Positions 7,951 to 15,730 of a DNA stretch of 64,000 nt are shown here, in pieces. The stretch is from UM-FILTER-38-24 sp041663205 (GTDB lineage: Bacteria > Patescibacteriota > Gracilibacteria > UBA1369 > LOWO2-01-FULL-3). Made by a program: the position numbers and the translations under genes. Every line of letters starts with the position of its first letter. The first letter of the stretch is position 1. The stretch lies in contig JBAZQZ010000003.1 in assembly GCA_041663205.1 (NCBI GenBank), forward strand, positions 23,644 to 87,643. The letters are read 5' to 3'. The notes under the pieces are model-generated. The model was given only the letters and a program-made list of their open reading frames with translations, searched no databases and had not been told where the DNA came from.

Positions 7951-8271
7951 TTATTGAATTGTTTTATCTATTGAATCTTTACATTTTTTGCAAATTCTTT
8001 GTTTTTTGCCGTTTTCCAGCTTCTTGAAGCCGACTCTTACCGTTTTTTCACAACTTGGGCAAATCACCATTACGTTTGACGCATCGATTGCCGCTTCGAA
8101 TTTGATTCTTTCTCCGGCTTTTTGGGCGGTTTTTTTGATGTGTTTCGTTCTCATGTTTATTTTTTCCACAACCACTTTATTGTCTTTCGTGATAACACGC
8201 AGAACTTTTCCTTTCTTTCCTTTGTCCTTGCCCGAGATGACGACTATTTGATCGTTTGTTTTTACTTTCAT
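7951..8271 (-). CDS. rplX: Ribosomal protein L24 (uL24) with a C-terminal zinc ribbon
   Basis: An early 50S assembly initiator with an N-terminal KOW motif (VISGKDKGKKGKVLRV). At 106 residues, the C-terminal part holds two Cys pairs, CPSC and CKKC, separated by about 20 residues, so a zinc ribbon is likely. It is 2 bp from rplN and rplE on either side. Confidence 0.97.
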   Translation of the reverse strand: MKVKTNDQIVVISGKDKGKKGKVLRVITKDNKVVVEKINMRTKHIKKTAQKAGERIKFEAAIDASNVMVICPSCEKTVRVGFKKLENGKKQRICKKCKDSIDKTIQ

Positions 8272-8273
8272 AT

Positions 8274-8642
8274 TTATAGTACTTCAGTTGCTAATGATAT
8301 AATTTTTTGGAATCCTTTTTCGCGTAATTCTCTCGCTACCGGGCCGAAAAGACGTGTTCCTTTTGGCTGTCCTTCTTTATCGATTATAACTACTGCGTTG
8401 TCGTCGAATCTTATCGCTGAGCCGTCTTTTCTTTTGAATGCTTTCACTTGTCTGATAATTACGGCTTTTTCCACTGATTTTTTCTTCACTATTCCTTTCG
8501 GATTCGCTTCTTTTATTGATACGACGATTGTATCTCCGACTCTTGCGTATCTTTTTCTTGTTCCTCCCAAGACCTTGATACACTCGGCGATTTTTGCTCC
8601 GGTATTGTCAGCCACTTTTAATTTTGTTTCCTGTTGAATCAT
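8274..8642 (-). CDS. rplN: Ribosomal protein L14 (uL14)
   Basis: 122-residue large-subunit protein at the subunit interface. It starts MIQQETKLKVADNTGAKIAECIKVLGG and ends FQKIISLATEVL, both classic. Its ATG overlaps the TGA of rpsQ by four bases, which couples their translation. Confidence 0.98.
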   Translation of the reverse strand: MIQQETKLKVADNTGAKIAECIKVLGGTRKRYARVGDTIVVSIKEANPKGIVKKKSVEKAVIIRQVKAFKRKDGSAIRFDDNAVVIIDKEGQPKGTRLFGPVARELREKGFQKIISLATEVL

Positions 8643-8875
8643 TGTTGTTGTGGTTTAACGATAGTCCATCTTTTTAGTTTGCTGAGCGGTTTTGTCTCAA
8701 AAATTTCCACTGTTTCTCCAATTTCAAACGCTTTGTTTTCAGGATTATCAACGTGGAATTTTGCTGAAACTTTGAATCTTTTTTTATATTTCGAATGCGT
8801 TTTGTAATTGTCCACTTTTACGACAAGTGTTTTTTGCTGTTTTGTGCTTACTACTTGTCCTTTTTTATGCCTCAT
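8639..8875 (-). CDS. rpsQ: Ribosomal protein S17 (uS17)
   Basis: 78-residue OB-fold protein binding the 5' domain of 16S rRNA. The signature block HSKYKKRFKVSAKFHVDNPE is present. It overlaps rpmC by 11 bp and rplN by 4 bp. It ends in TGA within ATGA, one of only two TGA stops seen. If TGA were not read as stop, the protein would be only seven codons longer before TAA. Confidence 0.97.
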   Translation of the reverse strand: MRHKKGQVVSTKQQKTLVVKVDNYKTHSKYKKRFKVSAKFHVDNPENKAFEIGETVEIFETKPLSKLKRWTIVKPQQQ

Positions 8876-9053
8876 TGTTTAGTACAGTTAGAATTTGTGC
8901 GATATATTTTTTTGATTTTTTGATCGAGTGTATGTTTTTTGCTTGATTGTTTTTTACGTCGAATTTTCTTTCGATAAGCTCTTTTCTTGTTTCTTCAAGC
9001 TCTTTTTGAAGCCCTTTCTGATCCAATTTTTTTAATTCTTCTATTGTTCTCAT
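8865..9053 (-). CDS. rpmC: Ribosomal protein L29 (uL29)
   Basis: 62-residue two-helix protein near the nascent-chain exit of the 50S subunit. It starts MRTIEELKKLDQKGLQKELE, and the C-terminal helix SIKKSKKYIAQILTVLNNEA carries the family pattern. It overlaps the rpsQ start. Confidence 0.96.
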   Translation of the reverse strand: MRTIEELKKLDQKGLQKELEETRKELIERKFDVKNNQAKNIHSIKKSKKYIAQILTVLNNEA

Positions 9054-9056
9054 TAT

Positions 9057-9476
9057 TTATTTTATGTTAGAGCTTATGAATTTACATTTTATCGGCAGTT
9101 TGTATGCGGCCAATTTCATCGCTTCTCTTGCCGTTGCTTCGTCCACGCCTTCCATTTCGAATAAAATTCTTCCGGGATGGACAGGGCAAACGAACAATTC
9201 AGGTGCTCCTTTTCCGCTTCCCATAGGTACTTCTTGCGCTTTCTTCGTCAACGGTTTGTGTGGGAATATTGTGATCCAAATTTTACCTCCTCTTTTTATG
9301 AATCTTGTCATCGATCTTCTTGCCGCTTCGATTTGTCTTGATGTTAATTCTTTTGCTTCCATCGCTTTCAGTCCGTAGGTTCCGAACGAGAGCCTGTTTC
9401 CGCGCATCGCGATGCCTTTTGTGTCGGATCTTCCTCTTTGAGCTTTCCTGTGTTTTTGCTTTCTTGGTGCTAACAT
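9057..9476 (-). CDS. rplP: Ribosomal protein L16 (uL16)
   Basis: 139-residue protein near the A-site tRNA elbow. The start is MLAPRKQKHRKAQRGR. The blocks GNRLSFGTYGLKA, RSMTRFIKRGGKIWI and PMGSGKGAPE are diagnostic. It is 1 bp from rpsC. Confidence 0.98.
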   Translation of the reverse strand: MLAPRKQKHRKAQRGRSDTKGIAMRGNRLSFGTYGLKAMEAKELTSRQIEAARRSMTRFIKRGGKIWITIFPHKPLTKKAQEVPMGSGKGAPELFVCPVHPGRILFEMEGVDEATAREAMKLAAYKLPIKCKFISSNIK

Positions 9477-9477
9477 A

Positions 9478-10161
9478 TTAAGCCTGTTTAAGTTCTTCTA
9501 TTTGTTGATAAAGTTTTGAGGCAAGGTCTTTTTTGAAGACGTCCCCTCTGTAAATCCATACTTTTATTCCGATTTTTCCGTAAGTTGTGTAGGCGGGTAA
9601 TGATGCGTAGTCGATGTCGGCTCTGAATGTATGTAACGGGATTTTTCCTCTTGCGTAGAATTCGCTGCGTGAAATTTCAACTCCGTTCAAACGTCCTCCA
9701 ACATATATTTTTGCTCCCATCGCTCCGGCTTCCATCGCTTTTTCGACTGCCATTTTTGTGGCTCTTCTGTAAGAAACTCTTTTTTCGATTTGTTTTGCGA
9801 TTGATTCTGCGACAACTTTTGCCTCGAGCATCGGTTTCTTGATCTCTTTGATGTTAATAAGGAATGTTTCTTTATATTTTTTTACAAGAATGTCTTTCAA
9901 TTTTTCAATCACTTCTCCTCCTCTTCCGATTATAAGTCCCGGTTTTGCCGTGTGAATATTGATTATCACTTTGCCTTGGGTTCTCATTATTTCGATTTTC
10001 CCGATTCCTTCAGCCTCAGGCAGATTTTTTATTATCAATGCTTCAAGGCTTATGTCTTGCAGGAACAATTTTTTGAATTCTTTTTTCTCCGCGAACCATT
10101 TTGAATCCCAATCTCTGGTGATTCTCATTCTAATGATTTTTGGATTTACTTTGTGTCCCAT
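9478..10161 (-). CDS. rpsC: Ribosomal protein S3 (uS3)
   Basis: 227-residue protein of the 30S head at the mRNA entry tunnel. It starts MGHKVNPKIIRMRITRDWDS. The KH domain carries GLIIGRGGEVIEKL, and the C-terminal domain has the RRATKMAVEKAMEAGAMGAK and GIKVWIYRGD blocks. Standard rplV-rpsC-rplP order. Confidence 0.98.
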   Translation of the reverse strand: MGHKVNPKIIRMRITRDWDSKWFAEKKEFKKLFLQDISLEALIIKNLPEAEGIGKIEIMRTQGKVIINIHTAKPGLIIGRGGEVIEKLKDILVKKYKETFLINIKEIKKPMLEAKVVAESIAKQIEKRVSYRRATKMAVEKAMEAGAMGAKIYVGGRLNGVEISRSEFYARGKIPLHTFRADIDYASLPAYTTYGKIGIKVWIYRGDVFKKDLASKLYQQIEELKQA

Positions 10162-10176
10162 TGGCTTTGTTAATAA

Positions 10177-10521
10177 TTATTTAGTTTTTTCTGTTTTAAC
10201 AGCTTCAACTTTTATAGTTACGTGTGCGTTTCTCTTTAAGATCGGGTGCATCCTTCCTCTTGAAATCGGTACGCTTCTCTTGAATGTTGTTCCTTCGGTT
10301 ATAACAATTTCTTTTATTTTCAGGTCTTCCAATTTTTGTTTGTTGTTTTCCACTGCGTTTGCCGCCGCCGATTTGATCGCTTTGGAAAGGATTTTTGCTC
10401 CTTTCTTCGGTGTAAATCTCAGGATATCAAGCGCGTTTTGAACCATTTCTTTTCTCACCAACGCGGCTACGAGATTTAATTTTTTTGATGTTATCCTTGC
10501 TTGTCTTATAGTTGCTTTCAT
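10177..10521 (-). CDS. rplV: Ribosomal protein L22 (uL22)
   Basis: 114-residue protein whose long hairpin lines the exit tunnel. The blocks RITSKKLNLVAALVR, LRFTPKKGAKILSKAIKSA and RGRMHPILKRNAHVTI are typical. It lies 12 bp from rpsS. Confidence 0.97.
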   Translation of the reverse strand: MKATIRQARITSKKLNLVAALVRKEMVQNALDILRFTPKKGAKILSKAIKSAAANAVENNKQKLEDLKIKEIVITEGTTFKRSVPISRGRMHPILKRNAHVTIKVEAVKTEKTK

Positions 10522-10533
10522 TTTTTTTGATTA

Positions 10534-10812
10534 TTATGCTTCCGCTTTGGCTAGTTTACCTCCGTGAATCTTGAATTTTGTAGTAGGGGAGAATTCACCG
10601 AGTTTGTGTCCCACCATGTTTTCCGTGACGTAGACCGGGATAAATTGGTTTCCGTTGTGGACTGCGAATGTGTGTCCTACGAAGTCCGGTGAGATGCTAC
10701 AGTCGCGCGACCATGTTTTTATCGGGTGTTTCTGTCCGGCAGAGTCCAGTTTTTCAACTTTTTTCGTGAGTTTCGGGTCTATGTATGGTCCTTTTTTTGA
10801 ACTTCTAGCCAT
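10534..10812 (-). CDS. rpsS: Ribosomal protein S19 (uS19)
   Basis: 92-residue 30S head protein. MARSSKKGPYIDPKL, KTWSRDCSISPDFVGHTFAV and GHKLGEFSPTTKF match the family throughout. Confidence 0.98.
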   Translation of the reverse strand: MARSSKKGPYIDPKLTKKVEKLDSAGQKHPIKTWSRDCSISPDFVGHTFAVHNGNQFIPVYVTENMVGHKLGEFSPTTKFKIHGGKLAKAEA

Positions 10813-10828
10813 GGTTTTTATTAATTAA

Positions 10829-11662
10829 TTATTTCCTTCTTCGATCTTTTACGATCATCTTGTTAGTGAATTTGCGTCTTCTTGTTTTGAATCCAAGCGC
10901 CGGCATTCCCCATGGAGTTTTTGGGTATTTCAAGCCGATACTACATCCTCCTTCTCCTCCTCCATGTGGATGATCGCACGGGTTCATAGCTTTTCCTCTT
11001 ACTTGAGGTCTGCGTCCCATGTGTCTTGTTCTTCCCGCTTTACCTATTGAGATATTGCTGTGTTCGATATTTCCGACTGTTCCCAATGTGGCGTAGCAGG
11101 TTTTTCCCGTTAATCTTGTCTCTCCTGAAGGCATTTGTATTTGGGCGTGAGTGCCCTCCAGAGAAACAAGCTTAATTATCGCTCCCGCGCTTCTTCCAAG
11201 TTTTCCACCAAGTCCTTCTTGCAATTCCACTTCATAAATATTGTATCCGACAGGAATGTTTTTGATCATCATCCTGTTTCCGTCTTTGATTTTTGCCTTC
11301 TCTTTGCAGATAACATTGTCTCCGACTTTTATTCCTTCCGGTGCAACATGGTATCTTTTTTCTCCGTCCACGTATTGTACCAACATGATTCTTGATGTGC
11401 GATTCGGATCGTATTCGACGGTTTTTATTATTCCTTCAATGTCCAGTTTGTCTGTTCTGTTGAAGTCTATAAATCTGTATCTTCTGCGTGTTCCGCCTCC
11501 TCTGTGTCTGACTGTTATTCTTCCAACGTTGTTTCTTCCTGAATGCTTTTTCAGTGTTGCAGTAAGGCTTTTTTCAGGGGTTGACTTTGTGATTTCTTCG
11601 AATGAAGATATCGTCATTTGTCTTCTTCCCGGTGTAATTGGTTTAAATTTCTTTAGCGTCAT
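10829..11662 (-). CDS. rplB: Ribosomal protein L2 (uL2)
   Basis: 277-residue primary rRNA-binding protein near the peptidyl-transferase centre. Features include SGRNNVGRITVRHRGGG, the essential-His region CDHPHGGGEGG and the C-terminal PWGMPALGFKTRRRK. It is 16 bp upstream of rpsS and 3 bp after rplW. Confidence 0.98.
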   Translation of the reverse strand: MTLKKFKPITPGRRQMTISSFEEITKSTPEKSLTATLKKHSGRNNVGRITVRHRGGGTRRRYRFIDFNRTDKLDIEGIIKTVEYDPNRTSRIMLVQYVDGEKRYHVAPEGIKVGDNVICKEKAKIKDGNRMMIKNIPVGYNIYEVELQEGLGGKLGRSAGAIIKLVSLEGTHAQIQMPSGETRLTGKTCYATLGTVGNIEHSNISIGKAGRTRHMGRRPQVRGKAMNPCDHPHGGGEGGCSIGLKYPKTPWGMPALGFKTRRRKFTNKMIVKDRRRK

Positions 11663-11665
11663 GGA

Positions 11666-11971
11666 TTATTTTTCTTTAACAGTTTTAAATTTATTCGGAT
11701 CGAATGTTTTGTTGCCTTTGAGGCTTACGATCGCTTTTTTGTGCATCGGTCTTTTTACCATAGGGTAGCCTCTTTTTACCAAGCGTTCTTTTTTCGGAAC
11801 AATCATTATTTTTACTTCTGCGACGTCTACGCCGTAAAGTTTCTTGATGTCATTTTTGATTGCGATTTTCGTGGCGTCTTTTTGTACTTTGAACACGTAT
11901 CTTTTCGCTTCTTGTTGGCGTGAGCTTTTCTCAGTTTGCGCCGGTCCGATTATTGTGCTTAATCCTTGCAT
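11666..11971 (-). CDS. rplW: Ribosomal protein L23 (uL23)
   Basis: 101-residue protein at the tunnel exit, docking site for trigger factor and SRP. IIGPAQTEKSSRQQEAKRYVF and IKKLYGVDVAEVKIMIVP match the family. It is tightly spaced with rplD and rplB (3 bp each). Confidence 0.96.
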   Translation of the reverse strand: MQGLSTIIGPAQTEKSSRQQEAKRYVFKVQKDATKIAIKNDIKKLYGVDVAEVKIMIVPKKERLVKRGYPMVKRPMHKKAIVSLKGNKTFDPNKFKTVKEK

Positions 11972-11974
11972 TTT

Positions 11975-12604
11975 TTATTGCTTTAAGAATGTTTCTTTTA
12001 GTTTATCCATAGCGTTTTTCAGTATAACGACAGTTCTGTATTTTTGTAAGTCTTCGATGTTTATGTATTGTGCCAAAATTGTTTTTACTTCCGGAATGTT
12101 TTTGCTTGATCTCGTGATTGCAGTGTCTTTTTCGGCGAGTAGGAATAATGCGTTTCTTTCAATCGGCAGTTTTTTTAGCATTTCCGCGAACATTTTTGTC
12201 TTTAATGTCGATGATTCGTATCCTTCCAATGCGATGATTCCGTTTTCTCTGGCTTTCTCCGATAATGCTGAGAACAAAGCTATTTTTCTTTGTTTTTTTG
12301 GCATGTTTTTTGAGAAATTTCTTGTGTTCAATGGTCCAAATAATACTGCGCCTCCTTTCCATTGTGCGGATCTGATTGATCCTTGTCTTGAGCGCCCGGA
12401 ATGTTTTTGAGGACGCGGTTTGATTCCACCTCCACGAACGAATTTCTTTGTTTTTGTGTGAGCAATGGCGATTCTTCGGTTTGCCGATTGCATTACAAGC
12501 GCTTGGTGGATCAAGTCTTTATTAAACGGAATTTCGAACATTTCTTTTGGAAGCTCGAGTGTCCCCGTTTTTTCTCCCGATTGTTTGTATAAATCTACTT
12601 TCAT
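11975..12604 (-). CDS. rplD: Ribosomal protein L4 (uL4)
   Basis: 209-residue protein lining the exit tunnel. The loop region FVRGGGIKPRPQKHSGRSRQ, then GSIRSAQWKGGAVLFGP, is diagnostic. In E. coli L4 also represses the S10 operon through the rpsJ leader. Here rpsJ is about 2 kb away from rplC, so that circuit could not work in the same way. Confidence 0.97.
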   Translation of the reverse strand: MKVDLYKQSGEKTGTLELPKEMFEIPFNKDLIHQALVMQSANRRIAIAHTKTKKFVRGGGIKPRPQKHSGRSRQGSIRSAQWKGGAVLFGPLNTRNFSKNMPKKQRKIALFSALSEKARENGIIALEGYESSTLKTKMFAEMLKKLPIERNALFLLAEKDTAITRSSKNIPEVKTILAQYINIEDLQKYRTVVILKNAMDKLKETFLKQ

Positions 12605-12611
12605 GTGTGTA

Positions 12612-13196
12612 TTATTTCTTTATTATTACCAATCCGTTTTTGGCTCCCGGAACCGCTCCTTTCAGTCCGACCAAGTTTTTTTCGATGTCCAGGTAAGCGA
12701 CTTGTACTTTGTGAATTGTGACTTGATCCGTTCCCATGTGGCCCGGTAATTTTTTCCCTTTTTCGACTCTTCCCGGTTTTGCTCTGGGACCGATTGATCC
12801 CGGTTCTCTGTGGTGATGTGAGCCATGGCTCATAGGTCCGCAGGCGAAATTGTGCCTCTTGATTACACCTTGGAAACCTTTTCCTTTTGAAATTCCCGTA
12901 ACTATCACTTCTTTAACGTCTTTTAAGGATTCGCATGTTACTGCGTCTCCTTTGTTGTAGTTTGCGGTTTCTTCTGCTGTGATTTTAAATTCTCTTACGT
13001 GGGCGAATTTTTTTGTCTTTGTAGGTTTTTTCAATTTGGAAAAACCGAGGACTATCGCCGGATATCCGTCTTTTTCAACCGTCTTCACTTGTGCCACTTC
13101 GTTTGGTTCACAATGTATGACAGTAATCGGGATCACGCGGCCGTCGTCTTGTATAAGACGGGTCATTCCTATTTTTTTGCCGAGAATTCCTGACAT
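12612..13196 (-). CDS. rplC: Ribosomal protein L3 (uL3)
   Basis: 194-residue assembly initiator of the 50S subunit. It starts MSGILGKKIGMTRLIQDDGR. The central GKGFQGVIKRHNFACGPMSH, then GSHHHREPGSIG, is the family hallmark. It is the first gene of this ribosomal run, because rpsJ has been separated from it by three unknown genes. Confidence 0.98.
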   Translation of the reverse strand: MSGILGKKIGMTRLIQDDGRVIPITVIHCEPNEVAQVKTVEKDGYPAIVLGFSKLKKPTKTKKFAHVREFKITAEETANYNKGDAVTCESLKDVKEVIVTGISKGKGFQGVIKRHNFACGPMSHGSHHHREPGSIGPRAKPGRVEKGKKLPGHMGTDQVTIHKVQVAYLDIEKNLVGLKGAVPGAKNGLVIIKK

Positions 13197-13257
13197 AATT
13201 TGTATTGGTTAATCCCTTAAATCGGGAAGCTTTAAAAGATTTTCGACTCTTTAAACC

Positions 13258-13286
13258 CTTTAAAACTTTTTTAACTTGCTAGTCAA
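13258..13286 (-). promoter_or_regulatory. Weak candidate promoter for the rplC operon
   Basis: The 175-bp gap upstream of rplC contains TTGACT on the minus strand (13281-13286) but only a poor -10 (TTAAAG, 17 bp away). Because rplC is no longer behind rpsJ, some promoter is expected here. I see no other feature in the gap. Confidence 0.3.
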
Positions 13287-13371
13287 TCGCCGTTAGAATA
13301 TACAGATGAGTTTTTGGGTAGTCAAGAGAATTTTTTCGTGAGAGGGAAGGGAGAATGTATTTATTCAAAAA

Positions 13372-13767
13372 CTAGTTCTCTCCTTGCCTTTGTGGTTGTG
13401 GAAGGTCTCTTGCTTGATTTCGTGCAAAGTTTGCGTCGGTATTGTCTGCAATTTCTTTTGCGCCATAGTGCGCACATGCTGTGGACATTTTTTGTAGCGC
13501 GTCTGCATCCGATGATCTCGGGGTCATCCCTCTAAGGGTTACTGCGTTCGCCAGACATGCGGCTACGGCTTTTAATGTTCCGTCGCATTGACACAGGACT
13601 TCTCCGTTCAAGGCGGTAACTGTTCTTTTTTTTCCGTTCAAAGCGGTGACTGTTCTTTTTTCTTCGTTCAAAGCGGTGACTGTTCTTCCTGTTCCTTCCG
13701 AAGTTTCTGCTATTTTGAATCGGTGATCTTTTTCGGCAAAGGTGGTAATTTCACAATTTCGTGGCAT
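13372..13767 (-). CDS. Hypothetical protein with three 10-residue repeats
   Basis: 131 residues, no recognised family. Residues about 28-56 are three tandem copies of RTVTALNxxK, encoded by 30-bp DNA repeats. The rest contains CQCDGTLKAVAACLANAV and ends in a polar Gln/Asn-rich tail. It is the only minus-strand gene of the three between rpsJ and rplC. Its promoter (TTGACA/TACAAT) and C-rich leader are excellent, which supports it being real. Stops with TAG. Confidence 0.65.
   Translation of the reverse strand: MPRNCEITTFAEKDHRFKIAETSEGTGRTVTALNEEKRTVTALNGKKRTVTALNGEVLCQCDGTLKAVAACLANAVTLRGMTPRSSDADALQKMSTACAHYGAKEIADNTDANFARNQARDLPQPQRQGEN
13604..13693. repeat. Three tandem 30-bp coding repeats
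   Basis: The motif GTTCAAAGCGGTGACTGTTC recurs three times at 30-bp spacing with a few substitutions, in frame within the 131-residue hypothetical gene. Approximate limits. Confidence 0.8.
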
Positions 13768-13799
13768 AAAAATTTTGTTAAATAATTAAATTGGGCGGC

Positions 13800-13829
13800 A
13801 TTGTAAATCGTTGGTGGGGTATATGTCAA
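13800..13829 (-). promoter_or_regulatory. Promoter of the repeat-containing hypothetical gene
   Basis: Minus strand TTGACA (13824-13829), 18 bp, TACAAT (13800-13805), then GCCGCCC and an A/T-rich leader to the ATG. A near-consensus member of the TACAAT promoter group. Confidence 0.75.
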
Positions 13830-13875
13830 TATTTTGTATGTTTCCCCGGGGGAGCAAGAATTTTTAAAAAAAATA

Positions 13876-13904
13876 TTGTGTTTGTCGGGGAATGATGATA
13901 AAAC
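13876..13904 (+). promoter_or_regulatory. Candidate promoter of the unknown gene at 13934
   Basis: TTGTGT (13876-13881), 17 bp, TAAAAC (13899-13904), 30 bp ahead of the ATG at 13934. The box falls where a longer frame would place an upstream ATG (13892), which argues for the later start. Confidence 0.45.
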
Positions 13905-13933
13905 TGTATCCTTTGTTTATTAACCATAAATAT

Positions 13934-14650
13934 ATGATAGTAGAAATCGGTAAAGATGCAGTTGGGGATGAGGGGGATGAGAGTGGAGTGGCTGGTGCTG
14001 AAAGTGAAGGCACTGTTCCGCATAGAATGACTGTTGAGGATTTGAAAAAATTTGGAAGTGTTGAGGCCATAGGGGCTGGAATTCGTGGCAGGCATAGAGA
14101 ATCTTTTTCTTTCGGGAAAGGGGTTTTTGAGGCTGTTTTGGGTGAGGAGTCAATGTTTTTGGATGATATTTCGGCCGGGACTTTTACTTTGGACGGAGAA
14201 TTGGAGGCTTATTGTTTGTCTTTTGACGGGGGAGTTGAAATCAGTAGAGGTGTGTTGGTAGGTCTTTTATCTAAGGGGGTGAGTGTTACTCATATAAAAG
14301 ATGGGAGCGGGAGAATTGTTCTTAAGAAAATTTCTGTTTCTTTTAATCGTCTTGCGGAATTGACCGAATTGCCGAAGAGTTTGAGTGTAAGTGAGGGCGG
14401 GCGTGTTGGCGGTGTTGTTGAGAGATTGAGTGATTCAATGGCTATCAGGGAGGGGGTTGGGAGAATTGCGCCAGCTCTTTTGAGAAAGAGGGACTCGTCT
14501 GTGGCTAGGGACATTGGTGCCAGGGAAATTGAGAGAAGTCCCGGGACAGGAAGGAGGAGTGGAAGTGGAAGGTTTTTTGCGGTTAATCGCGATGGGGTGA
14601 GTACGGAAGTGGGGGGAGATGGTGGAGAAAAGGAAGGTGGCAAAGTTTAA
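13934..14650 (+). CDS. Unknown protein, member 1 of a paralogous group around rpsJ
   Basis: 238 residues from the ATG at 13934. The centre (about 60-160) predicts mixed beta structure, with the segment LLSKGVSVTHIKDGSGRIVL followed by KKISVSFNRLAELTEL. The C-terminal 80 residues are Gly/Ser/Arg-rich and probably disordered. The central segment resembles VGIRFEVEEFSGRNAFVRIS in the next gene and EGLRVTPRGALFELEIPVDL in the gene at 15731, so the three look like divergent paralogues. There are no signal peptide, membrane segments or catalytic motifs. It runs against the ribosomal genes. Confidence 0.65.
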   Translation: MIVEIGKDAVGDEGDESGVAGAESEGTVPHRMTVEDLKKFGSVEAIGAGIRGRHRESFSFGKGVFEAVLGEESMFLDDISAGTFTLDGELEAYCLSFDGGVEISRGVLVGLLSKGVSVTHIKDGSGRIVLKKISVSFNRLAELTELPKSLSVSEGGRVGGVVERLSDSMAIREGVGRIAPALLRKRDSSVARDIGAREIERSPGTGRRSGSGRFFAVNRDGVSTEVGGDGGEKEGGKV

Positions 14651-14683
14651 ATTTTTTTAAAATATTTTTTAATTTTATAAATT

Positions 14684-15172
14684 ATGGATAGGCAAGGTGT
14701 TTCTTTGGAGGGAACAAGGACGGATAAGACTTTGGGAGGAACTGTGACGGTGGCGGATATTGTGGAGCATTACCAGACTTTACAAGGGGTGAGGCTTTTG
14801 GGTTTTGGAAAAGCTTTGTTTGGAGAGGTTTTGGATTTGGTTTTAAGAGGCGGGTGGAAGGGGGAAGGTGAGGATAAGGGGGAAAATGAGGTTTCCGGTT
14901 TTTTTGATGAGTATCCGGACGGAGTTGCTTTTGATTTAAGAAATTTTACGTCGAGGGTCCAAAATGCGATTAGGAAGGTAGGAATCAGGTTTGAAGTCGA
15001 AGAATTTTCCGGACGAAATGCTTTCGTCAGAATTTCTTATTCCGATTTGGCGAGAATTTCGGGAATTGAAATGGGGACTACCAAGAAATCGGCTGTTGAG
15101 GAAAAACCACGTGAACGTGTTCACGGAGGGATGAGTGAGACGAGAAGAAGAGTTACCGGTTGTGTAGAGTAG
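14684..15172 (+). CDS. Unknown protein, member 2 of the rpsJ-flanking group
   Basis: 162 residues, 33 bp after the preceding gene and co-directional with it. Residues about 68-132 contain DEYPDGVAFDLRNFTSRVQN, then AIRKVGIRFEVEEFSGRNAF and VRISYSDLARISGIEM, which aligns in pattern with the central domains of its neighbours. The C-terminus is charged. Its TAG stop is 7 bp from the convergent end of rpsJ. Function not recognised. Confidence 0.65.
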   Translation: MDRQGVSLEGTRTDKTLGGTVTVADIVEHYQTLQGVRLLGFGKALFGEVLDLVLRGGWKGEGEDKGENEVSGFFDEYPDGVAFDLRNFTSRVQNAIRKVGIRFEVEEFSGRNAFVRISYSDLARISGIEMGTTKKSAVEEKPRERVHGGMSETRRRVTGCVE

Positions 15173-15179
15173 AAGGTTT

Positions 15180-15503
15180 CTAGTCTTCGGACAACATTTT
15201 GATCTCGATTTGAACGCCGGCCGGGAGGCTTAGGTTTGAGAGGGATTCGATGGTTTTTGGCGTTGTTTCACGGATGTCGATTAATCGGGAGTGTGTCCTG
15301 ATTTCGAATTGTTCGCGCGAGTTTTTGTGCACGAATGTTGATCTGTTTACCGTGAATTTTTCAGTTTTTGTCGGTAATGGAATCGGGCCTGCAATAATCG
15401 CTCCTGTTTTTTCGGCTGTGTCGATAATCAATTTTGTCGTTTCGTCTATTACCCTGTGGTCAAATGATTTGATTTTGATGCGAATCTTTTGCTTGTTTGC
15501 CAT
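15180..15503 (-). CDS. rpsJ: Ribosomal protein S10 (uS10, NusE)
   Basis: 107 residues of the 30S head, also part of transcription antitermination complexes. IRIKIKSFDHRVIDETTKLI and the central GAIIAGPIPLPTKTEKFTVN match the family, as does the C-terminal LPAGVQIEIKML. It normally heads the S10 operon, but here it stands alone. Unknown genes separate it from rplC (2 kb downstream) and from tuf (upstream). Confidence 0.97.
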   Translation of the reverse strand: MANKQKIRIKIKSFDHRVIDETTKLIIDTAEKTGAIIAGPIPLPTKTEKFTVNRSTFVHKNSREQFEIRTHSRLIDIRETTPKTIESLSNLSLPAGVQIEIKMLSED

Positions 15504-15606
15504 GGTTTTGGTTGGTTATGTATTGTAGGCTCGAACTGTCCCGCTTGCTCGATGTGTTGAGTGGGCGAGTGATTTCCTAAAAACAGAAAATCAATTTTGT
15601 AATAGG

Positions 15607-15635
15607 TTTATATATGTTTGGGAGAGGGAAGTCAA
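15607..15635 (-). promoter_or_regulatory. Promoter of rpsJ
   Basis: Minus strand TTGACT (15630-15635), 17 bp, TATAAA (15607-15612), about 100 bp before the rpsJ start. The leader (15504-15600) includes a CTCG/CGAG inverted repeat that could fold, but I see no clear known regulatory RNA. Confidence 0.65.
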
Positions 15636-15671
15636 GAAAATTTGTTGCGATTTGTCTGTTTTCGGGCGAGA

Positions 15672-15700
15672 TTGACTTTTTTGCTGTTTTGGCTTATAAT
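15672..15700 (+). promoter_or_regulatory. Promoter of the unknown gene at 15731
   Basis: TTGACT (15672-15677), 17 bp, TATAAT (15695-15700): near consensus. It is divergent from the rpsJ promoter, with about 40 bp between the -35 boxes. Confidence 0.8.
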
Positions 15701-15730
15701 AATACTGTAATAATTTGTTAAAATAATGTT

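Noticed and set aside
13604..13693. Possible CRISPR-like repeats
   Set aside because: The three 30-bp units are directly adjacent without spacers and encode an in-frame protein repeat.
13892..13933. Upstream ATG for the gene at 13934
   Set aside because: The extra codons lie over the -10 box and the promoter leader, and resemble the leader of 62732 only because both are promoter DNA.
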